From Pterobdella sp. o SKG-2022 (Eukaryota; Annelida; Clitellata; Hirudinida; Piscicolidae), in the NCBI GenBank assembly GCA_964035795.1, contig OZ038322.1, positions 15,361,447 to 15,425,446 on the forward strand: a stretch of 64,000 bases of DNA, given 5' to 3'. Shown piece after piece: positions 1 to 13,379 of this stretch. Every line of letters starts with the position of its first letter. Positions within the stretch are counted from its first letter, which is position 1. The position numbers were made by a program, and so were the translations under genes. The notes under the pieces were generated by a model. It did no database searches. It had not been told where the DNA came from and saw only the letters and a program-made list of their open reading frames with translations.

Positions 1-3000
1 AACTGGTTTGCCTGGCATCCTGCTTGGGGCTCTGTAGAGAAATAATATTTCATCTTTTGAATAAACTGCTAATAATTTCAAAGCTAACCACAACTGTCTT
101 CATCCGACCCATCCAGACAATCTATGGAGCCATCACATCTGACCCTCTCCTCCAAACATCTTCCGTCGTTACATTTAAACTGGTTCGGATCACAAACTGT
201 ATTTTTTTTAAAGTATTAAAAAAGATTTTTATACTTAAAACTTATATGAAATAATACTTTGAACCAAAAAATTTTTTTCGTCTAAGTAGTTTGCCTATTT
301 TTATTCTATATGCTTTTTTAGCTTTCCATCTATGCAGGTCAGCATAAACACGTATGACTTACTTTTGAGTACGATATGAAAATGATTAAAAAACAGAGAA
401 ACGTCTTTAAAGTTAAACCTAAATTCAACTGATGCAGGTTAATCTATAACTTTTCACAATGCTTCAGAAATTAGCTTTTAATTGTTTCGGTTTTTATAAA
501 CTTTGGCTCATTCATGGCCATGAGATAAAGAAACAAAAGTTAAGAGATGTAAATGGATGATAGTTTTCTAATTCAAAAACTAATTCCACAAGTTTGGCAC
601 AAGTGAGTCACTGGAAATCTCTCAGGTTAAGTGCTTCATGCGGGTTTTTTTGAAGGCATTGGCTCGTATTTTAATAAAAATTTTTATAGGGAATTTCATG
701 GACCAGGTAAGCTTGAAACAAACATATTTTTTAGATGCAGTCACATAAAAATTATAATTTTCCTATATAGTCATAAAGAAGCCTACGAGGGTTCTGTGAG
801 GCTATAACCACTTTTTGGTCCATTTAGCGTGTTTAATAATTTTTAAGAAACGTAAAACGTAATAAATATGCCTTGCGCGTCGTAGTTACAAAATTGAGAA
901 CAGTTTCCATATCGAGGAATCCTTTATAATAGAGGTTTTCACTGAACGTCAGTAATAAATAATAACTTTTTTATAGAAATACTTACCGCAGTTTTGTTCA
1001 TCGGATTGGTTCCGACACTCAGGGTAGCTGTTACATCTAGCTCTGACATCAATACAAGACCCATCTCCACATCTGAACTCATCTGGTCCACATTCTTTTG
1101 AATCTTTTGTTAATAATTTATAATAAGGAATAATTAATCTAATTTCAATTCTTCATCATAAAAACCAACCGCAGTTATCTTCATCAGATCTGTCGTAGCA
1201 ATCAGGATAGCTGTTGCATCTAGCTTGAGCGTCAATACAAGTGCCATCGTTGCATCTGAACTGGTTTGTCTGGCATCCTGCTTGGGGCTCTGTAGAGAAA
1301 CAATATTTTATCCCTTGAATAAACTGGTAATAACTCTAAAGCTAACCACAACTGTCTTCATCCGAACCATCCAGACAATCTATGTAACCATCACATCTGA
1401 CTCTCTCTTCCAAACATCTCCCGTCGTTACATTTGAACTGGTTCGGATCACAACCTTTATTTACATTGAAAAATAATATAGAAATTTAAAGTGATTGAAA
1501 ATTTTAATTTGAAAGTACTTATTTTATTATAAAAACCTCATTTATAAGCATAAATAATCAATTTTTTTAATTACGTATGTTTTAAATTTTTTTTCCATAC
1601 ATGAAATTTCTTCTTTTAAAACTTGAATGATGTTTGAAAAAGGATTTTTTATTGTTGCTGTTGGCTAACATATGCTTAAATAGGACCATGGCAACAGGAA
1701 AATAAAAGTTTTGCTCTAATTATTCACCAGGGTTTTGGCAGTTTTGTGCTTCATTAGGGCTTTTTTGGAGAAATTAGCCGTTTGTAAACATAAAAACTTA
1801 CATTATAGTTGACCTTATCGGGTCAAATAGAGCAGACAAAAACAGATTTTTTGGCATGCGGTGACAAGGTGAAATGTCAAAAATTCTAAAAGCTTCACTT
1901 AGAGAAGCAATCACTATATTTAATTTTGTTGAAAAATTGGTCAAAAATTTTAAAGTTTACAACCCAGAAGTTTTAGTCCATGAAGCTTTTTTATGAAAAA
2001 TATTTGAAGGTTATAGTGACAACATCAACAGTTTTTCACAGTAATATTATGTAGAGAAGGTTTTGATTAAGCTTTCTTCTTTCACTAAAAGCTACTTTTT
2101 AAAAAATTATGAAGCTTAATATCAACACACCACAGTTTTGTTCATCGGATTGGTCCCGACACTCAGGGTAGCTGTTACATCTAGCTCTGACATCAATGCA
2201 AGACCCATCTCCACATTTGAACTCATCTGGTCTACAATCTTTGGTTTAAATGAGTATTTTTTTAATATTTCAATTAGATTTATTAAGAATACAGTAGTAA
2301 AAAGTTAAGAACCATAGACATCAACATTAAAAAGATTAAAGCCAACCGCAGTTGTATTCATCAGATCTGTCGTAGCAATCAGGATAGCTGTTGCATCTAG
2401 CTTGAGCATCAATACAAGTGCCATCGTTGCATCTGAACTGGTTTGCCTGGCATCCTGCTTGGGATTCTGTGTAAATTAAATCCATAGTTTATTTTTTTTT
2501 AATTTCTGTTTTTATATAAAATTTATGATAGATCATGATGAAACATAAAAACTTATTCTGATCGAACCGCAATGTTCTTCATCTGATCGATCGTAACAAT
2601 CGGGATACTGGTTACATCTCAAGCTTAAATCAATGCAAGTTCCATCACTGCATTGGAAGCCGTGTGACCCACACTTAGCTGGAAGTTCTGTTATAAAAGT
2701 TAAATGGAATGCTAAAACTGAAATATTTTTTTAGTGAACTTTCATATTATGAAGAAATTTAGTTAGTCCAGGCTTGAAATAAAATTTTTCAATTTTTCTC
2801 ACCACAATTTTGTTCATCAGAAAAGTCTACACAGTCTATGTTTCCATTACACCTTGAATGTGCATCAATACACTTGCCATCATCACACCTAAATTCGTTG
2901 TGTCTGCATGCCGCTATGTCAATCGTAATATCTTCAGCTGTTTCAGAGAAATTATTTTATTCTTCAAATTACTTCTTTGACTCACTTCACTGAAAATCAA

Positions 3001-3778
3001 AAAAACTATATTCTTTATTTTAATAGCTATCTAAAAACCTATTTTACTTACTGAAAAATAAATCTAAAGAAATGTATAACTAATAATCCTCAACAAAACT
3101 AACGGCATCCCATCTCATCCTCGCTATCTGGACAATCCTTTTTGCCATCACAAGCTAAGCTGGTGTGTTCGCAGTTCTCACCGCAAACAAAATAGCCTCT
3201 TGGACAGTCGTCTTTAAGGATTTCATTAACTTATATTCGATTAAGTAGCCTACTTGAATAAATATTTTTTCCAATAAATATTTTTGGGAGTTGGTTATAT
3301 TTCAAAAGTATTTTGAATACTTTTTGAGCTAAAAAAAAAAGATCTATTCACCAATTAATAATTTTCCATCAGTAAACACTCTTAAGATATAAAATTTATT
3401 TTTAGTTATGTAAAGTTGCCTTTTTTAGTTTCGTAGTATGTTAGTTCTGTCAACTTCTCGTATCCTAGAGACGGAGGTGTAATCAAGTCAGTTTCTCCAT
3501 TGAAGTCTTCGTCGTTGCCTTTTTCATCAAGTTCATCTTCAAACTCATCCTCTTCAATTTCATTTTCAAGATGTCCATTTTCTTCAAAAATGTAGCTTGA
3601 ACTTTCAATATAATCTTCTTCATTATAGGTTGGCAGAGACTGAAATGAAGGTTAATTTAGTAGTGGTACTTTGAAGGATATTTTTTCTCACTTTTGTAAG
3701 AGAAAGGTTAAGAAAAAGAAAAAACAACAGTAATTGCGTTAGTCTGTTATTTTTGAAAAATTTAAACGCAAAAGTCAT
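1..3778 (-). CDS. LDL-receptor class A repeat protein, partial (runs off left edge)
   Basis: Exons in gene order: 3692-3778, 3420-3639, 3104-3211, 2803-2937, 2568-2687, 2347-2466, 2131-2238, 1347-1454, 1170-1289, 987-1094, 89-196 and one entering at 31 and leaving the window. Exon 1 encodes 29 residues with a hydrophobic signal-peptide core ([13 protein letters not shown]). Exon 2 encodes about 73 residues rich in Glu/Asp. Each later exon encodes one LDLa module of 36-40 residues with six cysteines and the calcium-cage ending (for example [16 protein letters not shown]). LDLa exons start and end in phase 1, the usual arrangement of shuffled modules. LDLa modules bind calcium and mediate extracellular ligand binding, so an exported product is expected. 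No membrane helix is visible because the 3' part is missing. The second intron appears to use a GC donor. Family membership is seen directly; the orthologue (LRP, perlecan-like or other) cannot be decided. Confidence 0.92.
31..2466 (-). repeat. Tandemly duplicated LDLa exon triplet
   Basis: Three LDLa exon types recur in the gene order B-A-C, B-A-C, B. Type B is at 2347-2466, 1170-1289 and the exon starting at 31. Type A is at 2131-2238 and 987-1094. Type C is at 1347-1454 and 89-196. Paired exons have identical lengths (120, 108 and 108 bp) and near-identical sequence. The two C-to-B introns (1290-1346 and 32-88) are both 57 bp and still alignable. Periods are about 1.14-1.26 kb. This points to recent unequal crossing-over or segmental duplication inside the gene. 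Confidence 0.9.
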
Positions 3779-4777
3779 TTTTTATAATTTCATTTATGCA
3801 ATAATATTTTCTGTTTATAAAAATTTCTCTTTCTTAATCTTTACAAAACTCTTCTAAAGATGTGTTTTTTCTGTCGAAAACTATCTATTTTTCTTTATAT
3901 ATTTTGTCCTTTCAAGTTTATAGATAATTTGAATAAGTATACAACTATACTGCATAAACCTTCATTTCCACTGTATACATGTATGTAGTTAGGAAGTTTC
4001 TATTGAAAATTTGAATACTTTTATGACAAATCTTTCATGAAAATAGCTTCCACTCCAAGAGATAAAACCACGTTAAAATTTTTTTAAATTTTTTAGAATT
4101 ATTGATAAATGTTAAACTTCAAAATCAACTTCAAGTTCACAGTTAATAGTGACAAATGATATTTCTAACAATCCAAACAGTCTTATCACCACTTCCACCA
4201 CTATGACAAGCAGTTAAAATTGACTAATTTTCTTTTTTCATAATTGTTGTAATTACTATTTTAATATTAGCGTTTTTTGGAACCCTTAAGCTTTTCATAA
4301 ATGTATTTTCAAGGTTTTAACGAGTTTCAATGAGAATTGAGATAATTGAAAAGTTTACATTATTCCTTCGAAAGGCTCTGGGTGTGATTGAAGAGATAAC
4401 AGTTGTAAAACATGAAACTTAATTTTTGATATTTTTACGAGTGAAGTTTCTATATTTTTATTTATTTGATTATTTGTGAAAACTTTCAAAGTTTGAAATT
4501 AGTTTTTATTTATGAAGGTTAATTTTAATGTAACACTGAAATTGAAAGTTGTAATCATATTGTTCTTTGTTTTTGAGTTACTTATCTTGAAGTACCGAAC
4601 TAGCGATAAAATTGTAAAAAATAAAAGGTTTCAAAAAGTTGAGATTATTAATATTTTTAATCATTCACTATTTAAATTACACTATCGCCTATTAACAATG
4701 AAAAAGCTCAAAAGTTTTTACACAATACTTAACGGAAAAACATCAAAGTTTAAATAATCAAACCACGTGTATACATT

Positions 4778-7700
4778 TCAATTGAATTTATCAATGGATG
4801 TAGGAAAGAGACTTGTTCCATGTCCACCTATGCCATGGTAAGCACTGGCGGATATGTTATCAGCTGGAAGCACAATAGATGCCCTGTTGTACCCTCCAAA
4901 CAGCATGGGCCCACCTCCCCCTAAGCCGTGTGATGTTTCACTCAAAGCTCTTGAGCGGTTGTTTCGTCGATAAAGCTCTCCTTCAGTGTCGTGGTGGTGG
5001 TAACTGAAGTTCTCAGGCTCTCTATACAGCAGTTTAGATACTGTACTTTCGGCGCGAGTCCGTGATCTCAGTTCTGAGTCTAGGTTTTGTTTGTGTGCTT
5101 TAGCTTCCGGGTTTTTTTGCAAATCTTCCAAGTGTTTTCTACTGATATCATCTTCTATGACTTGATCCATGTCATAGCCTTTGTTGGTGTAACTTATTTC
5201 TCCATTTCCAACAAATATTTGATGGTTTGCAAAGTCGAACCCTTCACGGACACTGAAATGGAGAAAAAGAGTGAGAAACACAATTCTGAAATGTAACTCA
5301 TAAATTCTCTTAACTGAAACAAACTTCCAAACCTTGTTTTTTCTTTGATAAACATGAGAATGGTGACGACGATTATGATGATGGACACAATCACTGAGCA
5401 GGTAATTCTGAAAAAGATTTTTTCTAATTTATTTTTGTTAAATAAATAATTTTTCACCTAATGGTTAAATCGATAGATTTTCTTTTTTCTTTTTCAACTT
5501 TTTCATTTTCTCTCTGAATGCAGTCTTTGCCTAATTTTTTTGAACATTATTATAAAGTTTGAATTTAAAAAACATGTTTTAAAATAATTCTATCTACTTT
5601 GCTTGAGGCTATAAAAAGAATTTGAAACACTGGTGTTGCAGATAAAGCAAGAGTCCCATACTTCTTCTTCTTCTTCTCCCACACATAGACCATCTATTAT
5701 GCAGTAATTCTCAGGCTGATAAATTGAAGATGTTAATCATGATAACAAACTAATTTTTAAATCTTTTTTCTTAAAAAAGTTTAAAATTTTTTGTTAAAAG
5801 CTTAAATTTTACTAAGTGACTAATGAATTTTTAAGTTCTTTAAATTGAAATTCTATATTTACTTATTTTTAAAAAACATACTTTTTTCAAAACACAGGTT
5901 CCAGCCACATAGTAGCATACTTGACAGACTGAGTCATAAACCACAAAGTCAATCTGCCTTGTGAGACCACTCAACACACCACCCATCTGACTTTTTACTT
6001 CTTTTGGCACAACTTTGATTTCATGGCTCAATCTATTGGTCTTATAAACGTCTTTTGAATGTCTTTTTTTCAAAAAATTTTCTTCGTCATATTTTTGGGC
6101 TGTTGTGATTTCTTGATTAAATAATATTTCTGTGCTTGCTGGTAAGATGCACACAAATTGGTTTGGGTTGATTATATTTTTTTCGATTTCAAATTCTCCA
6201 CTTTTTGTCACATGATCTAAAGATGTTTTCTGAAAATATCAATATAATCGACTGCTTCAACCACAAAAATCATTTCACAACCGCATTAACTTACAACAGC
6301 CTGTTTGGCGTAGCATGTCAAGAGTTTTGCATCGTAGTTTGAGATAGAGAGCTTGATGTACGAACAGTTTTCATTTCGGACATTACAAAAAATTTTGAGA
6401 GGATCAGAAAACGTGACTGCTGCAAGTGATTGCACGGGTAGTTCTTGCAGGCTTGTCTGGTTGGAAGTCTCGATGCTGCAGTCAGGCCCATTATAACCTT
6501 CATCACAGTGACACACTCCTACAATGTTCAAACAATGTTTTCAATTTGTTAAATACAACATTTATTTATCACCATTGCCACATGTTCCTCTAAAATAACA
6601 TTCATTGATGCAGCTGTCATTTTTGAAGGATTTTCTCATCACTCTATAAAATGAACTGTGTCGGCTGCTTATGTGGTACAAACAAGTTTTCTTGGCAGCA
6701 CTTATGGCTGCCAGTTTCCACACCAAATCCAACCTCGTCCCAGTTATCTGAAGTGTTATCAACGTTTTTGCATCTTGTCGTGCTTTCGATATTAAAATTG
6801 GGGGGTTTCACTCACATCGATGTCATCAACACATCCTTTCACAGCGTTACTGAGAGGACTAGTTTTAAATTTCTCTAATAAATTTATAATTTCTGAAATT
6901 CCAATATCTTGGTCTTCCTTTAAATCAAGAGGCAATAAAGTGAGGAGAAAACAACTTTTAATAATTATTGACTTTGCTTCCACCATCAACAGCTTAGTGC
7001 AAAAAACTTTCGAGACAAGTTTTTGTCCGGTTAGATTGAAGTTCTGTGGTTTATTTTTTATCAAATTAATAATAGTTTCAATTTCAAAACATTAGTTTCC
7101 TTCACCGGCTCATAAGATTCATCGAGGTCAATTTTATCGGTTGCCTGGAAAAATCAGAAAGTCGTTTAGTGAAGGATCAAATAATATTAGCTATGAAGTT
7201 TAAAAAACGGAAGTATATAAAACAAAATTTATTTAAAGTTTAGTTCATAAATCGAGTTATGTAAGCAACAAATGTCAGAATATTAAACAGAGACATCGGC
7301 TGAAACAGGGTCTTGGTGGATGCTAGGTACCACTAAACTTGAAACGTTTGTGCCAGTCCATTCATCTCCTTCAATTTTTAATAAAATTTATTAATTCATA
7401 GTCATTTGAAGGTATATTCGATTAAAACTCTTACCCAAATCCAGATCGCAAGTTTCAGTGAGATGATTGTATGAGCATTTGCAGTGGAACTTGGTCATGA
7501 AGTCATGCACACATCGACAATACTGGGAAGTGTCTTGTGTAGATGTGTTGTCTGGAAGAACCCCCTCAAAAGCACTTTCATTATTTTTTATTCTGTTGGG
7601 ATTTTATTGAGCCTTCATGAAGAAATTTCTTTCAACTCATTCCTTATAAATGTAAGAGCAGAATATATTTATAAATGGCAGATTCTTTCGAATGTAATTC

Positions 7701-10700
7701 AAATATGCCTAACTGTTTTCGTAAATCAAACATAATAAAAGTAATATTTTTTTATATTTTTTTTACGTGAAAAATTTTTAATTGAACCTCCAAGATTCTA
7801 TAAATTGTTTCGGGTATATTTTCCTGGCATCCTCAATTGGGCTGGTCGAGCCATCAGAATGTGTCAAATCGTCAGTCTCTTGTCCATTGAACAAGCCACA
7901 CAAACCTTGAAAATATATCATTTTTTGGCCATTTCACGTCATTTTTAAAATTATTATATTAATAAAATATTAATTAGACTATCAATAAGATGAATAGTCG
8001 AACCGGAAGTTTGATTAAAGTCATAAGCTGAAGCAAAAACCCATGTATTTAGTTGGCTTTGACCATTGGCTTCTATCGTCACTATGCTTCCATGGGGCAA
8101 AATAATCTTTGTTTGGAGGATTTAATTGAATATTTAAAAGTATGTTAAAATTTTCAATTTCGATACCCAAAGGCAATGTAAGTATAATATTCCATAAAAA
8201 AATTTTATTTTGTAATAACCTGATAACTCAAGCCTTCATCTTTTTTGAACAACCTGAAAGCCTTTGTTAAAGGACCATTTTGAAAAAGTTTTACTTTCAA
8301 TGCATGACCATTTTCTTCTGATTTTACAGCTCCATCGTTGAGGTGCTTTTCAGAGTTGGATTTCATGTGGTGGTGTAGGAGTGGACTTCTCCTGCACCTA
8401 TCAACCACAAAAACATCATCGACAGCTCTCACAGCCACCCCACATGTGCAAGATGCTCTTAAAGAACCACAACCCTGGTATATTACCTGCACCTTGTTAC
8501 GTTTGGATGAATGATAAGGGAGTAGAATCGATAATTATTTGTTTAAAAGTCGAGCTTTTAGCAGCCAAGCAAGTTGAATGTTACAAAAGAAATTATTATA
8601 TACTAAAAATAACCTTTCAAAAATTTCAACAATAAATAGTATAAAGGTAGTAGAAAAAATAATGACAACAACTTCATAAAGAGAACTTTTATGCTTGTAC
8701 AACACGAAATATCCCTGGTAGATATTGTTGTAGTATCTGAAGATTGGTTATTATACTTATCACATCCTAAAATGAAAAAACATATACAAACAGGCCATCA
8801 AAGGTGGTGATGTGAGGATCATTAATGGACTGGCAAACAGAGTGATTGAAAGGGGGTCTATTGATCACTTTTGCCTGTGGAAGGAACGAGATGCTCTAGG
8901 ACCATGTACAGATAAGCAGATAGTGCAATGAATTGTTACCATTATTTTAGTGGAATTTATTCTTTGTTTGTTGGATACTAGCTTGATTGAGATGTTCACG
9001 TTTTCATAAGGGTTGTGGTAGTATTTGTGTGTGACCACAGGTTTTACGGGAATTGTAAAGGTTTGGTTCCAATTTTTTTCTGTTATTTTGATATGCCCCA
9101 TTGTGGTTTCCTATGGAAAAATAATAATTAAATGTTTTCATAATTGTATTGGTGTTTTTGATCATTATGAAAATATTTTTTGACTTCAGGCTCTTTTTCT
9201 TTGCTTAAAAAGTCTCCTTTAATATCAAAAATGTTGTATGCCAGTTTTTTTTTTAAATTGAACTCTTTTAGTTTTTGCTTCTCATTCTGGTTTTCTAGTT
9301 TTCTTCCTGTATCTTTGTTGATAAATCCTTTATCGTGAGTTTTTGTGGCGATCCGCAAAACATGTTCACCGGTGTGACATCTGTGGTGAGAAATTTAAAT
9401 CGTTTGTTCAGTTGTACCTATTTATTAATTACCAATCTCATTAAAAGCACAATATAAACATAAAATAAATAAAAATAACTTTGGATAAGGAATGATTTTT
9501 TCAGAGATATTTTTGACGAATGAAATAAAAATGGTTCTATTCACATCGAGAAGCTCATTGTTATCATCAAAATAATCCTTTTCGTGAATTAAAGTAATTG
9601 ATTCATTTTTCAATCTAAATGGCAGTTTGAAGTTTTGTATAAAACTCCCTGTAGATACTTCCACTTTTATCTGGCAGTACTCCTCAAGTTTGAAAACATA
9701 TTTGAAAATTTTAGTGACTACTTCACTTATATGTGATGTAATCTGGGCTGGGAAACAATAAACACCCGGTAGAGTGTGCATTTTTAAAGTTATTTCCTCT
9801 TCCTTCGGATTGTTTTCGTGTAGTTCCAGAAATTTGTCTTCAGATTTTGGATATAAAACCTGCATGTAGTTTGCGTAAAGTTTTTATTCATTCAAACTTT
9901 TCATGAAACTCGCCTCGAAATGGCATCGGTCTAAGCTGAAAAGTTGCATAAAAAGTCTGATTATGACATCTCGCAACCAGGGCGATTTTTGGCAGAAACT
10001 TATTTGGTTGAAATGGTCCAACAAACTTGATGTAATGTTCCGTAAATCTCTACAATAAATGAATTATTTCATAAACTCAATCTGATCATAAGAGATAAAA
10101 AAATAATCTAAATAATAAAAATATAGAAAATAAACTTTATCGGAACTATATCTGGTGATGTTTATCATTAAGAGGAGGCATACTTGCAAAGGAAGAAACA
10201 CGAGAACCACTGAATGCCATCTTCAAACTGGGTGTCTTCGTAACCTTTCAAACATTGTTGAATTCTCTTCAATTCCTCAAATGCATGTGATAAGTTGCCA
10301 AAATTTTCTATCTTCTCATCATAAATATCATTTCTTTCAAAAGACTCGTATCCTTCCATTATAACTTGCTTCAGATTCATGACTCCTTTCAAAATTTCAA
10401 CTTTCAAAGTTTCTATCTGATTAGAAAAGACATCATTTTCAATGAAATTTCTCAGTTCAAGGTCATCGGATGTTGTTTGCGTTTTGTCTCCGTTGACAGT
10501 GGCAAAACTTTTGAGCACCGAGTTGAAGTTATCGTACGAAGAAGATAACTCAGTGAACTGGTTGATTTTTGGAACAATGCTTGGTGTTTTGTATATTTTT
10601 TCATTGATTTCACTATGATTAATAATTGAGTTCAAACTATTGATTATTTTAAAAGTATTAAATAGTTTGTTTATATCAAGTATTCCTTCGGGAAGAAGAG

Positions 10701-10933
10701 AAGTGAACTTGATGGTGAAAGACTTTATCAAAAAAGATGGTAGTTTTGGGTGTTTGATGCAAGCTGCAAAGTAAAGTTTCAGTCATAAAATTATTAATTT
10801 AATTAGTTTTTTTTTAAATTAATGTTTTTTGTAAAATTTAATTTTTACCTTTAGCATCATCGAAAATCTTGGCATGCGATCTCCGAGGACTGAGGAAAAG
10901 CATGAAAACTAGCAACAATAACAAACTTTTCAT
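4778..10933 (-). CDS. VWDE-like protein: von Willebrand D and EGF domains, one membrane helix, cytoplasmic tail
   Basis: Exon 1 (10849-10933) starts with ATG and a signal peptide (KSLLLLLVFMLFL). Exon 2 (10184-10763) joins in phase and encodes a helical N-terminal region. Exons near 9.9-9.1 kb have uncertain borders. The VWD part lies at about 8470-7790, with CTCGVAVRAVDDVFVVDRC, then GLCGLFNGQETDD and a closing FIESWR, as in VWDE proteins. An EGF module is split over 6762-6562 and 6531-6286 (YFRGTCGNG joined to VCHCDEGYNGPDC). Cys-rich segments follow at about 6180-5885 and 5720-5610. Exon 5333-5407 carries the membrane helix (VIVSIIIIVVTILMF) and joins in phase to the last exon, 4778-5252, a roughly 157-residue tail with Arg/Glu-rich and Gly-rich stretches. 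VWDE relatives are extracellular; the anchor and tail here suggest a surface receptor or adhesion protein. Family is fairly sure, exact exons are not. Confidence 0.8.
5333..5407 (-). other. Transmembrane exon of the VWDE-like protein
   Basis: A 75-bp exon between a pyrimidine-rich acceptor and a GT donor encodes 24 complete codons. They contain one uninterrupted hydrophobic helix followed by the positively charged stop-transfer sequence KEKTR. Phases match the following exon (ending AG, then T of the next exon). Cysteine-rich extracellular modules precede it and charged sequence follows, which gives a type I topology. Confidence 0.8.
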
Positions 10934-13379
10934 TGTTGAACTTCAAAAAACTATTGACACTTCGAATAATTCAAATTATGTTTCAAAATTTAATCTTTAA
11001 TTAAATTAAGAAAGTCATTTAAATGTTATAAATTGAAATTTTTCGAATGATTTGTGGTCAAAAAAGAGGAAATTATTTTGGAGATCAGGTTTTTATTGCT
11101 TTTATCTATGGCCTGATGCTCTCGAAAGATAAGATTAAAAGCTTTCAACTTAAGTATGATTGTTATATATTTTAAACCAACTTTCAAAACACAATCTATG
11201 ACTATCATAACTTTTTGTGCTTGCTTTAGTTACTAAAATAAATTTATTCCATATTTCAAAATTTTTCATATATGGAGAAAAAAGAAAAACAATTTCATCA
11301 TCATAAAAACCTACAGGATGTAGTTTATGTCTTATAAAAACATCCTTTTGATGGCGTCATAAAGTATGATGACGTATGTTGCAGTTGTTATCCAGTTTAA
11401 AAAAAAAATTTTCAGAATTTAACAAATTATTATTCATATTTTTTTTATGCGTAAATAAAGATAGAATAAAATTCAATTTTTATCATTTTATATCGGGGTA
11501 TTACTTCAGGGTAATTTCGAGAAAAACAAAAGACTAAACAAAAGCATAATGAAACAAACAGCCAATCAGTATTTCCAACCCAACTTGACCGGAAGTTGAC
11601 AAGATGCGTATCTATAGAAACGGAAAGACCTAATTAACTGTTTCCTGTGACATAGAAAGATCATCATCCAATCGACAAGTAGGTCAATCAGTGCGATAAT
11701 TTGCAATTGATAAGTTGTTTTGCACGACTAGCGACCGAACCTCAAACTTTTCATCAGCTCAAATAATTTTTTCCTACAATATCGTAAATTAAGATTTTAA
11801 CATTAATTTTTTAAATATAAAAAAATATTGAAATTAGAGGCTTGGCCTATGAGGATGAATATTAATTAGGGTTTTGCATAAATTATCTAAATATTGCATG
11901 TTAAATATGCAACAACAAAGCACAAATTTATAGTAAAGTTCAAGTTGATTACGAGCAATGACGTCATAAACACGTCAACAAAATGGCTGCTGCTTCCTGC
12001 GGCATAAATAATTCAAAAAGAGACGGCTAAAATTGATTATTTTCAGCATACTTTCATTTCCGCTCATCTTTTGAAGTTCAAAACTCAAGCCTCAAATCTC
12101 AACTATGCTTCACTGTAAATCCATGAAGCGTTAGTATTTCAACTGTCGAAAAATCTCTATTTTAATGAAATTCATATCCGCAATTAAAAGAGTGTGAAAA
12201 GTTAGTGCTTTAAAAATAATGTACCATGTAATCATTATTGCTCGATAAGTTGATATGCTTTCAGTGCGTTGTCGGTTCTAAAAATCATAAGTGTAGTTGC
12301 AAAAGTGTGTCATCTTCATTAGTGCTAATAAACGTAGTTAAAAATTCATTAGCATTACTTAATATTGAAAATTTTTGCCCTTTCCGGTGCAAATGAATAG
12401 GTAAAAGTAGAAATTTTTGCGACATATCAAACTACCAAACATTTGGCAATGATAAATTTAATTTAAAAGCAACCCAGTCATTACTTGAGTAAACTTGAAC
12501 AATTTCATCAAACAATCTTTATGATTCAAGCGAATAAACTTTATAAAATGATGCTTGTGTTTGAGTCATAAGCTGCTTTCTTCCAAATAGTCACTGGTCT
12601 AAAAAGGAAATTACTAATTTGATTAAGCAATCAAACCTTTTATTGCTGTTGTGTTTGGCAGCGTTACGCGTCGATGGTGGTGGTGTGTATGTGTACAAGA
12701 GACGTCCGATTGAAATTTTGCTTGTCGTCAGCAGCACTTTGAGGTAGTTTTCTCATTTTAATTGGTTTTTTTTTAAGTTGTTATTGTTTTAAAATTAAAT
12801 ATAGTTTAGGAAGATTTTTTAATTTGGATAAAATTTTACTGCAATAAATAATAATCTTGCAAACATATGTTTTAATTTTTTTTTTCCAAATCCAATAATG
12901 TTCAACGAATTTTTAGATTAAAGAAACTAGTATTCAAAAAATGCATGTAAAGTTTAAATAAATTTGTAAAACTTCACCTCACACAGTAGTTGGATTTGAC
13001 ATCATTAAATTTGCCTAAAAAAATCATAAAGGTTCAAAATGAATTGATGTTTATTTGAAGCAAGGAAAGGTGAAGTGAGACAGATGACACGGCCTTGCTA
13101 AGGAATAGTCTCTCATCGTTGTCAGGGCCGATTTAATTGCTTCTATTGTTAATTGTGATTGTAAACACCTTAAAAGATTTTTTCAACCCTTGATTTTTGA
13201 GTTAATTTTTTCATCAAGACTCCAACCAATTCAAAGGTGCTGGGAATATTAAAAAGTGCAACAAAGAACAGATGCAAAAAGAAAAGTGGAAGAAGAAAAT
13301 GCACGCAAATTCCGATCACGGAGGGTCCTTAATGCCGCTTTTACGTTCAGTTTACGACAGCACCCGGGCTGGCCCAGTG
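10934..13379. other. Gene-free stretch upstream of the VWDE-like gene
   Basis: I see no supported coding exon here. The sequence is AT-rich with a few promoter-like words. A perfect CRE palindrome TGACGTCA lies at 11959-11966, about 25 bp before the YY1-like AAAATGGC. A CRE-like TGACGTA lies near 11372. The stretch probably contains the promoter of the minus-strand VWDE-like gene and may share control elements with the plus-strand HR96 side. Confidence 0.5.
11959..11966. promoter_or_regulatory. Perfect CRE palindrome (CREB/ATF-type site)
   Basis: TGACGTCA is present as an exact 8-bp palindrome, followed about 25 bp later by AAAATGGCTGC, a YY1-like word often found near transcription starts. 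Function is inferred from motif only. Confidence 0.35.

Noticed and set aside
24..254. Plus-strand ORF recurring at 1225-1476
   Set aside because: Antisense reading of the duplicated LDLa exons; its recurrence only reflects the tandem duplication.
6651..7095. Plus-strand ORFs across the VWDE-like gene
   Set aside because: They are antisense shadows of the minus-strand exons.
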